A DNA stretch of 64,000 nt from Bog-756 sp035949055 (GCA_035949055.1 DASZIO010000060.1:62001-126000); one strand, 5' to 3'. Positions 44,110-52,760 are shown, counted from the stretch's first letter. The notes: a model not told the origin generated them from the sequence alone. Numbers and translations: made by a program.

Positions 44110-45333
44110 TCAGTGCGATGGTGGGCGGGGGCTGAGCCCGGTGAGCGGGCTCTGGTCACAGGTCCGGTCCGGCCGACGGGAGCGCATGGTCACGGGCACT
44201 CGCCGCGGTCGCCGCGAGTGGTCCGGCGACGGGACCGGGCGGTCGCCGTCCGGCCGCCCGTCGAGCGGGTGGCCGTGGCCGAGCACGCACTCGGGATCGG
44301 GTCCGTCCAACGGCAGGCCGGTGAAGAACTTGGCCGCCATGCACCCGCCCCGACAGCTGTCGTAGTGCCCGCAGGATCCGCACGCCCCTGCGCTCTGCGG
44401 CTGCCGCAACCGGGCGAAGAGTTCGGAGTGGCGCCAGGTACCGGCGAACCCCCCTGGTGCCCGGACATTGCCGGCCCGGAAGTCGTCGTGGATGGTGAAA
44501 GGGCAGGCATAGACGGCACCGATCGGGTCGATGAGGCACACCACCCGCCCCGCGCCGCACAGATTGAGGCCGGGGAGGGGCTCGCCGTAGCCGCCCAGGT
44601 GGAAGAAGGAGTCACCGGTGAGCACGTTCTCGCCGTTGGCCACCAACCAGTCGTAGAGCTGCCGCTGCTGGTCCGCGGTCGGGTGCAACTCGGGCCAGAC
44701 GTCGGCCCCGCGCCCAGACGGACGGAGCCGGGTCAACCGGAGCTGGGCCCCGTACCGGTCGGCGATGACCGCGAGCCCATCGAGCTGTCCCACGTTGTGC
44801 CGGGTGACGACTACCGACACCTTGAGGCCGCCGAACCCGGCGTCGGAGAGACGCCCCATGGCCCGGACGGCCGTGTCGTAGGAACCCGCCCCCCGGACGG
44901 CGTCGTTGACGTCGGGGGTCGCCCCGTCGAGGGAGATCTGGACATCCACGTAGTCGGTGGCCGCCAACCACCCGGCCACGGCCGGGGTGATCCGCGAGCC
45001 GTTGGTCGAGAACTTGACCCCGACGTGGTGGTCGGTGGCGTAGGACACGAGGTCCCAGAAGTCGGGCCGTACGGTCGGCTCACCGCCCCCGATGTTGACG
45101 TAGAAGATTTGCATGCGCTCGAACTCGTCGATCAGTGCCTTGCACTCGTCCGTGCTCAGCTCGTCGGGATCCCGACGCCCCGAGCTCGACAGGCAATGCA
45201 CGCAGGCGAGGTTGCACGCGTAGGTCAGCTCCCAGGTCAGGCAGATGGGCGCGTCGAGCCCGCGCTCGAACCGGTCGACCAGCCGGCCCGGCGCGGCCGT
45301 GGCATCCTCCCGTCGCGGCGCGGTGACGGTCAC
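44110..45333 (-). CDS. mftC: Mycofactocin maturase MftC (radical SAM/SPASM)
   Basis: A 407-residue radical SAM enzyme: the SAM-cluster Cys triad is C40, C44, C47 (CNLACVHC), followed by GGGEPTVRPDF. The C-terminal SPASM region has CGAGRVVCLIDPIG, CGSCGHYDSCRGGC and a late Cys in PDPEC. It oxidatively decarboxylates the Tyr of MftA and forms the C-C bond with Val. A Pro/Arg-rich tail of about 45 residues follows. GTG overlaps the mftB stop (GTGA). Confidence 0.95.
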   Translation of the reverse strand: MTVTAPRREDATAAPGRLVDRFERGLDAPICLTWELTYACNLACVHCLSSSGRRDPDELSTDECKALIDEFERMQIFYVNIGGGEPTVRPDFWDLVSYATDHHVGVKFSTNGSRITPAVAGWLAATDYVDVQISLDGATPDVNDAVRGAGSYDTAVRAMGRLSDAGFGGLKVSVVVTRHNVGQLDGLAVIADRYGAQLRLTRLRPSGRGADVWPELHPTADQQRQLYDWLVANGENVLTGDSFFHLGGYGEPLPGLNLCGAGRVVCLIDPIGAVYACPFTIHDDFRAGNVRAPGGFAGTWRHSELFARLRQPQSAGACGSCGHYDSCRGGCMAAKFFTGLPLDGPDPECVLGHGHPLDGRPDGDRPVPSPDHSRRPRRVPVTMRSRRPDRTCDQSPLTGLSPRPPSH

Positions 45334-45659
45334 CCCTCACCTCTCGACTCGCCCGAGGCCGCCTCGTCCCGCGGGCAGATCATGCCCGACCCGGCGAGCA
45401 GGCCGAGTGCCTGCTCGTAGCCCGGCAGCTCCGCCTGGCCCACGCCGGCGGTGCAGCAGGCGGCGTGGGCCGTCGGCTCGTCCGCCAGGCGCTCGACCAC
45501 CTCGACGAGCCGGGGGCTCTTGAGGAAGGAGAGTCGCCGGGTTCCGAAGTGGTAGGCGAGGGCGCCGAACGGCTCAGGCCGGAGGGTCACCTGCGGGTGC
45601 AGTGACCACGGCCGCGACGGGTCGAAGGGGGAGTGGACGGAGGCTGAGGCTGGCGGCAT
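45330..45659 (-). CDS. mftB: Mycofactocin chaperone MftB
   Basis: A 109-residue protein of the RiPP recognition element fold. It contains the MftB text RPEPFGALAYHFGTRRLSFL and the Cys-containing TAHAACCTAGV. It binds the MftA leader and presents it to MftC. Position between mftA (65-base gap) and mftC (4-base overlap) is diagnostic. Shine-Dalgarno is weak; the ATG at 45659 is the first in frame. Confidence 0.9.
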   Translation of the reverse strand: MPPASASVHSPFDPSRPWSLHPQVTLRPEPFGALAYHFGTRRLSFLKSPRLVEVVERLADEPTAHAACCTAGVGQAELPGYEQALGLLAGSGMICPRDEAASGESRGEG

Positions 45660-45724
45660 CAGGGTCGGGGGTCGCGACTGGGTCGAGGCGAAGGGGTCGG
45701 GATCACTGTGGTGGGCGGCTCAGG

Positions 45725-45880
45725 TCAGTAGACGCCGCACATGCCGTCGATCGAGATCTCCTCGACGAGCAGCTCGGCGTCGACCAGGGTGGCCGAGTCC
45801 ACGCCTGGGTCTCCGTCAGCCGGCCGGTCGCTCCCCTGAGTGGCGGTCGGCTGGTCGGTGGTGGTGCTGGGATCGGACAT
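45725..45880 (-). CDS. mftA: Mycofactocin precursor peptide MftA
   Basis: A 51-residue precursor: an acidic Thr/Asp-rich leader followed by LVEEISIDGMCGVY, the invariant C-terminus. The final Val-Tyr becomes the redox core after MftC and MftE. ATG is 4 bases after AGGAGG. It begins the long mft operon, and the larger gap to mftB could allow extra precursor to be made relative to the enzymes. Confidence 0.96.
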   Translation of the reverse strand: MSDPSTTTDQPTATQGSDRPADGDPGVDSATLVDAELLVEEISIDGMCGVY

Positions 45881-45924
45881 CTGGCCTCCTGGCTTGGCCC
45901 GGGTGAGCGTCCGGGCAGTCGGTT

Positions 45925-45978
45925 GTTCCAATTCCGGTCGGTCGTTCCAATTTATAGCACTGGATGCCAAAATGGAAC
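45925..45978. promoter_or_regulatory. Candidate MftR operator and divergent promoters
   Basis: In the 102 bases between mftA and mftR, GTTCCAATT occurs twice in direct orientation (45925-45933, 45944-45952) and once inverted, 9/10 (AAAATGGAAC, 45969-45978). The minus-strand TATAAA (45951-45956) lies between the arms and can serve as the mftA -10. The arrangement suits a TetR-type repressor controlling both directions. Confidence 0.55.
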
Positions 45979-45982
45979 CCTG

Positions 45983-46615
45983 ATGAGCGTAGCCGCACCC
46001 CGCCGAGCCGGCGGCCACCCCCCGACGACGCGGGGCCGGCGCCCGAGCACCAGCCGCGCCGAAGTGGCTCGGGCCGCCCTCGACCTGTTCCAGCGACAGG
46101 GGTACGAGGAGACCACGGTCTCCGAGATCGCCGCGGCGGTGGGCGTCAGCCGTCGCACGTTCTTCCGTTACTACGACTCGAAACGGGATGTGGTGTGGGG
46201 GGAGTTCGACGCCGAGCTAGTACGCCTGGCGAGCCAGCTGCGCCAGGCCGAGGCCGGCGAGCCGATGCTGGACGTGCTCCGCCGGGCGGTGATGGCGACC
46301 AACCGGTTCGGTGCGGGCGAGCTCGGGGAGCTGCGTATCCGGATCGGCCTCATCGGGTCGGTCCCGAGCCTGGTGGCCCATTCGGCCGTCCGCTATGCCG
46401 AATGGTGCCAGGTCGTCGCCGAGTTCGTGGCCGGGCGCACCGGCTGCACACCGGACGACCTCGTCCCCCAGACCGTGGCCCGGGCCTGCCTCGGAGCAGC
46501 CATGGCCGCCTTCTCCGGTTGGGCCCGTCACGACACCGACGATCTCATAGCCGCGCTCGACCGGGCCTTCCGGCTCCTCGCCACCGGTTTCGACGAGGAC
46601 CGCTTGGCCCTGTGA
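45983..46615 (+). CDS. mftR: TetR family regulator MftR
   Basis: A 210-residue TetR-type regulator: N-terminal HTH (about 28-70) with TVSEIAAAVGVSRRTFFRYYDSKRDVVW, then a ligand-binding all-helical domain. In mycobacteria the homologous protein represses mft expression and responds to acyl-CoA; that is family knowledge, not shown here. ATG at 45983 is just downstream of the candidate operator. Followed in the same direction by the NDMA-dependent alcohol dehydrogenase. Confidence 0.9.
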   Translation: MSVAAPRRAGGHPPTTRGRRPSTSRAEVARAALDLFQRQGYEETTVSEIAAAVGVSRRTFFRYYDSKRDVVWGEFDAELVRLASQLRQAEAGEPMLDVLRRAVMATNRFGAGELGELRIRIGLIGSVPSLVAHSAVRYAEWCQVVAEFVAGRTGCTPDDLVPQTVARACLGAAMAAFSGWARHDTDDLIAALDRAFRLLATGFDEDRLAL

Positions 46616-46723
46616 GCGGGGGGCAGCTTCGGTCAGCGGCTCGACGGGCGTGCGGTGGCGGCGCGATGCTGGTGCCAGAGTCAACCGGTACCCGTGGGGT
46701 GCCGCCGAGGGAGGAGCGCCCCG

Positions 46724-47875
46724 ATGAAGATTCGCGCCGCCGTGTGTACCGGGCTCCACGAACCGTGGAAGGTCGAGGAGGTGGAGGTCGATCCTCCGGG
46801 TCCACACGAGGTGGTGGTCCAGATGGCCTATGCCGGCATGTGCCACTCCGACGAGCACCTCCGCTCGGGTGACATGAGCGCCGCTCCCGAAGTCCTGCAG
46901 GTGTTCGGCGTCGATTCGATGTTCCCGATGATCGGGGGTCACGAGGGAGCTGGCATCGTGACCGAGGTCGGGCCGCGCGTGGACAGCCTCTCCGTCGGAG
47001 ACCACGTGGCCGCGTCGTTCATCCCGGCCTGCGGTCGGTGCTTCTGGTGCGCCTCCGGCCGCCAGCACCTGTGCGACTTGGGTATGAGCATCCTGGCTGG
47101 GCCGATGATGGGCGACGGGCAGTGGCGCCACCACCTCGATGGGCAGCCCGTGAACCGGATGACCCAGCTGGGAACGTTCTCGGACTCCGTCCTGGCTAAC
47201 GAGGCGTCGTTGGTGAAGATCGACCCGGGTGTCTCGCTCAGGGCGGCTGCGCTGATCAGCTGCGGCATCTCGACGGGATTCGGCTCGGCCGTCGACCGGG
47301 CCAAGGTGAGGCCGGGCGAGACGGTCGTGGTGGTGGGCTGCGGAGGCGTCGGCGCGGGAGCCATCCAGGGGGCGAGGATTGCCGGCGCTCGCTACGTCAT
47401 CGCCGTTGACCCCCTGCCCTTCAAGGTCGAGAAGGCGAAGGAGATCGGCGCCACCCATGGTGCGCCCTCCATGCTGGACGCCAACCTCCTGCTTCCCGAG
47501 CTCACCGAGGGACGGATGGCCGACGTGGTGATCCTGACCCCTGGGGTCTTGACGGGTGACCTGGTGGCACCGGCCATGCAGCTGGCGTCCAAGGACGGGC
47601 GGGTGGTGGCCACAGCCATCGCGCCGTTCAACCAGGATCAGGTGAACCTCAACCTGTTCGGCTTCGCCATGTTCAACCAGGCCCTGCTCGGGACGGTGTT
47701 CGGCTCCTGCAGCCCGCGGGTGCAGATCCCCAACCTGCTCCGGCTCTATCAGGCAGGCATCCTCGAGGTCGACGGCCTGGTGACCCAGGAGTACTCGCTC
47801 GATCAGGTCCAGAACGGCTACGACGATCTGGCCGCGGGGACGAACCTCCGCGGCGTGGTGAAGTTCGACAGCTGA
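46724..47875 (+). CDS. NDMA-dependent (mycofactocin-dependent) alcohol dehydrogenase
   Basis: A 383-residue zinc-dependent alcohol dehydrogenase. It has the catalytic zinc site CHSDEH and GGHEGAG, the structural zinc Cys in CGRCFWCASGRQHLC and the Rossmann VVVGCGGVGAGA. Its closest class is the NDMA-dependent nicotinoprotein alcohol dehydrogenases, whose tightly held NADH is re-oxidised by mycofactocin. Start has GGAGGAG about 9 bases upstream. Position beside mftR fits this role. A stable hairpin follows at once. Confidence 0.9.
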   Translation: MKIRAAVCTGLHEPWKVEEVEVDPPGPHEVVVQMAYAGMCHSDEHLRSGDMSAAPEVLQVFGVDSMFPMIGGHEGAGIVTEVGPRVDSLSVGDHVAASFIPACGRCFWCASGRQHLCDLGMSILAGPMMGDGQWRHHLDGQPVNRMTQLGTFSDSVLANEASLVKIDPGVSLRAAALISCGISTGFGSAVDRAKVRPGETVVVVGCGGVGAGAIQGARIAGARYVIAVDPLPFKVEKAKEIGATHGAPSMLDANLLLPELTEGRMADVVILTPGVLTGDLVAPAMQLASKDGRVVATAIAPFNQDQVNLNLFGFAMFNQALLGTVFGSCSPRVQIPNLLRLYQAGILEVDGLVTQEYSLDQVQNGYDDLAAGTNLRGVVKFDS

Positions 47876-47892
47876 CGGCCGCGCCGCGGTCG
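47876..47892 (+). terminator. Candidate terminator after the alcohol dehydrogenase
   Basis: A 7-bp stem (one G-U pair) CGGCCGC / GCGGTCG with a 3-base loop starting directly after the stop codon; no U-tract. Confidence 0.4.
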
Positions 47893-48045
47893 CCGACGAT
47901 GAGGACAAAACGGGCTTGTCGACACGGCCGGGTGGCCACTGCACCTCTGCTCCGGCGACGGAAACCAACACCGTGATCGAGCCGCGGGCTGAGCGCCGTC
48001 CGGAGCCAGGCGGCCGCGCCAGGGCGGTGAGAGCGAGATGAACCG

Positions 48046-48498
48046 ATGCGGCTGGTAATGGGATCCGACCACGCTGGATACGTCCTGAAGGGCCACGTCG
48101 CGGAGCACGTGTCTGCGCTGGGACACGAGGTCGAAGACATCGGCACCTTCTCGGAGCAGCCGGTGGACTACCCCCCCATCTGTGCCGACGTGGCCCGCCG
48201 AGTCGTACGCGGCGGCGGCATGGGCATCGTGATCGGAGGGAGCGGGCAGGGTGAGGCCATCGCCGCCAACAAGGTGCATGGGACCCGGGCCGCGCTCTGC
48301 CATGACGAGTACACCGCTCGTCTGGCCCGCCGCCACAACGACGCCAACGTGCTGTCCCTCGGGGCCCGGATCGTCGCCCTCGAGCTCGCACTCGACATCG
48401 TCGACATCTTTCTGTCCACCGGCTTCGACGGCGGCCGCCACGTGGCTCGCATCGAGGAGCTGGCCGCCATCGAGGTGGAGGAATCGGGTCACTCCTGA
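48046..48498 (+). CDS. rpiB: Ribose-5-phosphate isomerase B
   Basis: A 150-residue RpiB/LacAB family sugar-phosphate isomerase: GSDHAGY at the N-terminus, a GxxGSGxGE-type segment GGSGQGEAIAANK, and HNDANVLSLG. It interconverts ribose-5-phosphate and ribulose-5-phosphate. The usual active-site Cys position is occupied by Ser in GGSGQG, as in the mycobacterial-type enzymes. Stands alone, convergent with the SRPBCC pair. Confidence 0.92.
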   Translation: MRLVMGSDHAGYVLKGHVAEHVSALGHEVEDIGTFSEQPVDYPPICADVARRVVRGGGMGIVIGGSGQGEAIAANKVHGTRAALCHDEYTARLARRHNDANVLSLGARIVALELALDIVDIFLSTGFDGGRHVARIEELAAIEVEESGHS

Positions 48499-48517
48499 CC
48501 GCGCACCCGCAGCGCGG
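48499..48517. terminator. Bidirectional terminator candidate between rpiB and SRPBCC gene
   Basis: Perfect 6-bp stem CCGCGC / GCGCGG with a 7-base loop filling the gap between two convergent stops. Confidence 0.45.
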
Positions 48518-48519
48518 CG

Positions 48520-48993
48520 CTACTCCGGACCCTCCTGTTCGGCATGACGGGCCGCGCCGGTGGCGAAGGCGTTGAGCAACCGGTTGAGAATGAGCACCAA
48601 GATGTGCCCGGTGCCGGGGATCAGCGGGTCGAACGTCGCCGACCAGGAGACGCGCGTGCCGGTGCCATCGGGGGTGCAGGTGACGTCGGCCCGGTAGTTG
48701 CGCACCGGGAAGCCCTTCTCGATGGTGTAGCCCAGGTGCCGAGGCGGCTCCCAGGCCACCACCCGCTCGCGCGAGCCGACCCCGAGCCTGGTGAACCGAC
48801 GGAGGGCGCCGACCCCGTCGGGAGCCGGGACACCCTCCTCGACCACGTCCGTGCGGTCGAGGAAGCTCCACTCCTGCCACCGCTTCGCCTCTCCGATGAG
48901 AGGCCACACCGACTCGACCGGGGCCCGGGACTGGGCGGCCCTCTCGACCGACCACCGGCCCGGGGCTCGGGCTGGCTCCGGCTCGACCGTCAC
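48520..48993 (-). CDS. SRPBCC family protein
   Basis: A 157-residue START/Bet v1-like protein. The N-terminal strand-helix segment SRAPVESVWPLIGEAKRWQEW is typical of the polyketide cyclase/dehydrase-like SRPBCC group, which bind hydrophobic ligands. GTG start overlaps the upstream SRPBCC stop (GTGA). The two paralogues are probably produced together. Function unknown. Confidence 0.8.
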   Translation of the reverse strand: MTVEPEPARAPGRWSVERAAQSRAPVESVWPLIGEAKRWQEWSFLDRTDVVEEGVPAPDGVGALRRFTRLGVGSRERVVAWEPPRHLGYTIEKGFPVRNYRADVTCTPDGTGTRVSWSATFDPLIPGTGHILVLILNRLLNAFATGAARHAEQEGPE

Positions 48994-49370
48994 TCGACGT
49001 GGTTCTTGAGCGCCTCGAGCGCCTGCTGGTAGATCGTGGCCATGAGGTCGGCCATCTCGTCCGGCTCCGCCTCGACCACCCAGGTCACATGGCAGCCGGC
49101 GCCGCTCGGTGCCACGGTGATCACCGCTTCGTGCGACTCGACGGGAGCCCCCGCGGCGATCGAGTACGTCAGCCGGCGCTCGGCCTCGTCCATCGACACC
49201 AAGCGCTCGGTGATGGACATACCCATGGTCTCGAGGATGCGCTCGTCCCCCTCGACCCGGCACGAGTCGATCCCCGGCATCCAGCCGCCGATACCGCCGA
49301 AGTCGCCCACCAGGGCCCAGACCTTGTCGGGTGACTGGTTGACGTCGATCTCAGCTTTTCCTGTTCCCAT
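48990..49370 (-). CDS. SRPBCC family protein (second copy)
   Basis: A 126-residue SRPBCC protein with NQSPDKVWALVGDFGGIGGW and a C-terminal helix MADLMATIYQQALEALKNHV. ATG follows GGGAGAGAC. It is only about as long as the minimal fold. It overlaps the following SRPBCC gene and is divergent from the thioesterase gene. Ligand unknown. Confidence 0.82.
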   Translation of the reverse strand: MGTGKAEIDVNQSPDKVWALVGDFGGIGGWMPGIDSCRVEGDERILETMGMSITERLVSMDEAERRLTYSIAAGAPVESHEAVITVAPSGAGCHVTWVVEAEPDEMADLMATIYQQALEALKNHVE

Positions 49371-49542
49371 GTCTCTCCCATGTCTTCGGTCGTGGCGGGG
49401 CGCAATATCCGGGGCTCCGGCAGCCCGCACGATGGTAGGCGGCTCCGGGCGGCCCGCGCCTTGCCGTACCCAACGCGGGGTGGAGCGCGCCCTGCCCTGC
49501 TCCCGCCGATCGTCACGGTTGCCCCCCGGTAGGGTTGTTCAG

Positions 49543-50385
49543 ATGCCCGCCCCCCCGGCCGAGTTTGCCGACACCGGGGTCGGTGCCCTATTCGTCCCCG
49601 ACGCCGGCCGCATGGTGCCGACGGACCTGGCCCGTGGCCCGTGGTCGCCCGATGCTCTCCACGGCGGTCCGGTCGCCGCCCTGGTGGCCCTCGCCGCCGA
49701 GCGCCATGTCGGCGGGCGGAAAGCGGGTATGCAAGCAGACGGCATGCAGCTGTCGCGGATCACCCTCGAACTGCTCCGGCCGGTCCCCATGGCGCCGCTC
49801 GCCATCACCAGCTCGATGGCCAAACCGGGACGCAAGGTCCAGCTGATCGACCTGGTCGTCGAAGCCGGCGGGTTGGAGGTGGCCTGGGCGAGAGCCTTGC
49901 GGCTGCGGGTGGCTCACGGTCAACCGCCGTTGGTGCCGTCGGAGCCAGAGGCGGTCGCCCCACCCCCACCCGACCAGTGCGCTCGACCGCCGGCCATGTT
50001 CGACCGTTACCCCGCCTTTCACAACCAGGGGGTCGAGATGCGGTTCGCCACCGGAAACGGGGATGTCCGGGGCCCGGCCACCGTCTGGTTCCGGTTGCTC
50101 GCGACGGTGGTGGCCGGTGAGGAGCCGACCGCTTGGCAGCGGGCCGCGGCCGCCGCTGACTTCGGGAACGGGGTCTCCAGCGAGCTCGACTTCATGACCA
50201 CCAGCTTCGTCAATGCCGACCTCACCGTCTCGATCCACCGCCCTCCGGCCGGCGAGTGGGTCTGCCTCGACGCCCGGACCAGGTTCGGCTCTCCTGGCAT
50301 CGGTGCAGCCGAGTCGGCGATCTGGGATGTCGACGGCCGCGTGGGACGTGCCGTCCAGCACCTGGTGGTCGAGGCCAGGCGGTGA
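49543..50385 (+). CDS. Acyl-CoA thioesterase family protein (TesB-like double hotdog)
   Basis: A 280-residue protein of the thioesterase/TesB-like group: PWSPDALHGGPVAALVA near the N-terminus is the conserved first hotdog helix region, LLRPVPMAPLAIT follows, and the second hotdog ends with GAAESAIWDVDGRVGRAVQHLVV. It should hydrolyse or bind an acyl-CoA. Its stop overlaps the acyl-CoA synthetase start (GTGA), indicating linked use. Confidence 0.8.
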   Translation: MPAPPAEFADTGVGALFVPDAGRMVPTDLARGPWSPDALHGGPVAALVALAAERHVGGRKAGMQADGMQLSRITLELLRPVPMAPLAITSSMAKPGRKVQLIDLVVEAGGLEVAWARALRLRVAHGQPPLVPSEPEAVAPPPPDQCARPPAMFDRYPAFHNQGVEMRFATGNGDVRGPATVWFRLLATVVAGEEPTAWQRAAAAADFGNGVSSELDFMTTSFVNADLTVSIHRPPAGEWVCLDARTRFGSPGIGAAESAIWDVDGRVGRAVQHLVVEARR

Positions 50386-52070
50386 GCGGCATGCAGCCAC
50401 GGTTCGATGAACCCGTCACCGTGGCCGAACTGCTGGCGGCCCGGGCCGCGGACGGCCACCTCGGCCTGTGCTTCGAGGACCGCCAGTGGGCGTGGCGTGA
50501 CGTGGTCGAGGCCAGCGCAGCTCGTGCGTCGTGGCTCCGGTCGCTCGGCGGTGCCGGTCCTGCCCACATCGGGGTGTTGCTCGGCAATGTCCCCGAGTAC
50601 CTGTTCTGGCTCGGGGCGACGGCGCTGGCCGGCGCGGTGGCGGTGGGGATCAATCCGACTCGCCGGGGTGAGGCCCTGGCGGGCGACATCCGTCGCACCG
50701 ATTGCCGGGTGATGGTCACCGACGCCGACGGGGCGGCCATGCTCGACGGGCTCGACCTCGGAGTGGCCGAAGGAGTGCTGCGGGTCGACGAGCCGGAGTT
50801 CGCGGAGCGGCTGGCACCACATGCCGGCGCCGGTACCGGCCCGGTGCCCGGAGTGCCCGCCCCGACCGCCGGTGACCTCTTCCTGTTGCTGTTCACCTCG
50901 GGCACCACCGGGTCACCCAAGGCGGTTCGGTGCTCGCAAGGGCGTCTGGCCTCCATCGCCAAGTACGCGGCCGACGCCTACGGGTTCACCCGCGACGACG
51001 TGGCCTACTGCACGATGCCGCTCTTCCATGGGAATGCGCTCATGGTGCTGTGGGGTCCATCGCTCGTCGTCGGGGCCACGGTGACACTGTCCCGCCGATT
51101 CAGCGCCTCAGGCTTCCTTCCCGACGTCCGCCGGTACCGAGCAACGACCTTCACCTACGTGGGCAAGGCGCTCGCGTACATCCTGGCCACCCCGCCAGGG
51201 GACGACGACCACGCCGTCTCCCTGCGGCGGGGGTTCGGCACCGAGGCGTCGGTGGCCGATCGGGCCGAGTTCGAGCGCCGGTTCGGCTGCGTCCTCACCG
51301 AGGGATACGGCTCGAGCGAAGGCGGCGTGGCCATCAGTCGAACACCGGGAACCCCACCGGGCTCGCTCGGCCGTCCGCCCGAGGGTGTGGCCATCGTGGA
51401 CCCGGAGTCCTTGGAGGAATGCCCGGCGGCCGAGTTCGACGGATCGGGCCGGCTGTGCAACGGCGCCGAGGCCATCGGGGAGATCGTCAACCGCTCCGGC
51501 ATCGGCAGCTTCGAGGGGTACTACGGCGACGCCTCCGCCACCGCGGCGCGCACCCGCAACGGGTGGTACTGGACCGGCGACCTGGCCTACCGCGATGCGG
51601 ATGGCTACTACTACTTCGCCGGCCGCGGCGGGGACTGGATGCGGGTGGACTCTGAGAACCTGACGGCGGGGCCCATCGAGCGGGTGCTCGTACGCCACCC
51701 CGCGGTGGCCGCCGCGGCCGTCTACCCCGTCCCGGACCCACGATCGGGCGACCAGGTCATGGCCGCGCTCGAACTGCTCCCGGGGAGGTCATTCGACGCC
51801 GACGGGTTCGCCGGCTTCCTCGCCGACCAGCCCGACCTCGGGACGAAGTGGGTCCCCGCCTTCCTGCGGATCACCGCAGCGCTGCCCCAGACGGCCAGCG
51901 GCAAGGTGACCAAGGGGCCCTTGCGCGGCGAGGGATGGTGGACCGGGCCCGATCCGGTCCTCCGCCGGCTGGGCGCCAGCCTGTCGTTCGTTCCCATGGA
52001 ACAACACCACCGTGACGAATTGCGAGCCGAGTTCGGGCGTCACGGTCGCCAAGGACTGGTCGGTGCATAG
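50382..52070 (+). CDS. Acyl-CoA synthetase (AMP-forming, FadD17-like)
   Basis: A 562-residue adenylate-forming ligase: phosphate loop LFTSGTTGSPKAV, GYGSSEGG (A5), YWTGDLAYRDADGYYYF (A7), DWMRVDSENL (A8) and the catalytic Lys in TASGKVTKG. It activates a carboxylic acid, likely a fatty or sterol-derived acid, to its CoA ester. GTG 50382 is chosen for the overlap with the thioesterase; ATG 50391 is the alternative. Followed by a GC-rich hairpin. Confidence 0.88.
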   Translation: MSGMQPRFDEPVTVAELLAARAADGHLGLCFEDRQWAWRDVVEASAARASWLRSLGGAGPAHIGVLLGNVPEYLFWLGATALAGAVAVGINPTRRGEALAGDIRRTDCRVMVTDADGAAMLDGLDLGVAEGVLRVDEPEFAERLAPHAGAGTGPVPGVPAPTAGDLFLLLFTSGTTGSPKAVRCSQGRLASIAKYAADAYGFTRDDVAYCTMPLFHGNALMVLWGPSLVVGATVTLSRRFSASGFLPDVRRYRATTFTYVGKALAYILATPPGDDDHAVSLRRGFGTEASVADRAEFERRFGCVLTEGYGSSEGGVAISRTPGTPPGSLGRPPEGVAIVDPESLEECPAAEFDGSGRLCNGAEAIGEIVNRSGIGSFEGYYGDASATAARTRNGWYWTGDLAYRDADGYYYFAGRGGDWMRVDSENLTAGPIERVLVRHPAVAAAAVYPVPDPRSGDQVMAALELLPGRSFDADGFAGFLADQPDLGTKWVPAFLRITAALPQTASGKVTKGPLRGEGWWTGPDPVLRRLGASLSFVPMEQHHRDELRAEFGRHGRQGLVGA

Positions 52071-52126
52071 CGGTGGGGGAAGCCGGCCCGCATCGGTGAG
52101 CCGGTGGTGGTAACGGGTCTCCTACC

Positions 52127-52160
52127 GAGGCTCCCGGGGCCCCGCCCGGGCCGGGGCCTC
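52127..52160. terminator. GC-rich hairpin between convergent genes
   Basis: Arms GAGGC (52127-52131) and GCCTC (52156-52160) with internal complementary CCCGGG blocks, between the acyl-CoA synthetase and the Rrf2 regulator. Confidence 0.4.
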
Positions 52161-52197
52161 ACCCGGACGCACCCGTGCACCGATCGGAAGGGGTGGG

Positions 52198-52653
52198 CTA
52201 ACGCGACAGCCAGGCGTCGGGGTCGGTGGTGAGCGTCCGCACCGACCGGGGGAGCTTTCCGGCCACGATATCGGCGATGGTCACCTGGTCGAGGACGGCG
52301 CGGAGGCTGGCCCGCACCGCCACCCAGACGTCCTGGAGGTGCTCGGCCGACCCCTGGTAGGTGGTGGCCTCCGGCCGCAGGCCCCGAACCTCGGCCAACG
52401 GCCCGTCGAGCGGGCGGATTACGTCGGCGACTGTGATGGAAGCGGCCGGCCGTGACAGGCGATAGCCGCCCTCCGCGCCGCGCTGGCTGATCAGCAGCCC
52501 GGCCCGACGCATGTCGTTGAGAATGGACTCGAGGAACTTGGACGGCAGGCCCTGGTCCTCGGCCAGTGACTCCGCGGTCACCGAGCGGCCGTCGGCATCG
52601 GCCAGGGTGCACAAGGCCCGTACCGCATAGTCCACCTTGGCCGAGATGTACAC
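52198..52653 (-). CDS. Rrf2 family transcriptional regulator (CymR-like)
   Basis: A 151-residue Rrf2 winged-helix protein: MYISAKVDYAVRALC start, recognition region PSKFLESILNDMRRAGL and wing SQRGAEGGYRLSRPA. The three Cys that hold an Fe-S cluster in IscR/NsrR are missing (the segment reads GLRPEATTYQGS), so it belongs with CymR-like sulfur regulators. It lies 107 bases downstream of the sulfonate-type ABC operon on the same strand and is its likely regulator. Confidence 0.88.
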   Translation of the reverse strand: MYISAKVDYAVRALCTLADADGRSVTAESLAEDQGLPSKFLESILNDMRRAGLLISQRGAEGGYRLSRPAASITVADVIRPLDGPLAEVRGLRPEATTYQGSAEHLQDVWVAVRASLRAVLDQVTIADIVAGKLPRSVRTLTTDPDAWLSR

Positions 52654-52760
52654 GGCTGCGATTCTGTCAGACGGGTCTTCCAGGTGTCGGCCGGGCCCGC
52701 TGCGTCTCGGGCGGGTAGATCGCCAGTTTCGAGGCCTGCGGCGGGCTGATGTCCATTCTC

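Noticed and set aside
46217..48955. A 912-codon minus-strand frame across mftR, the alcohol dehydrogenase and rpiB
   Set aside because: Shadow frame: three well-conserved plus-strand genes lie opposite it; only its very N-terminal part corresponds to the SRPBCC region in another context.
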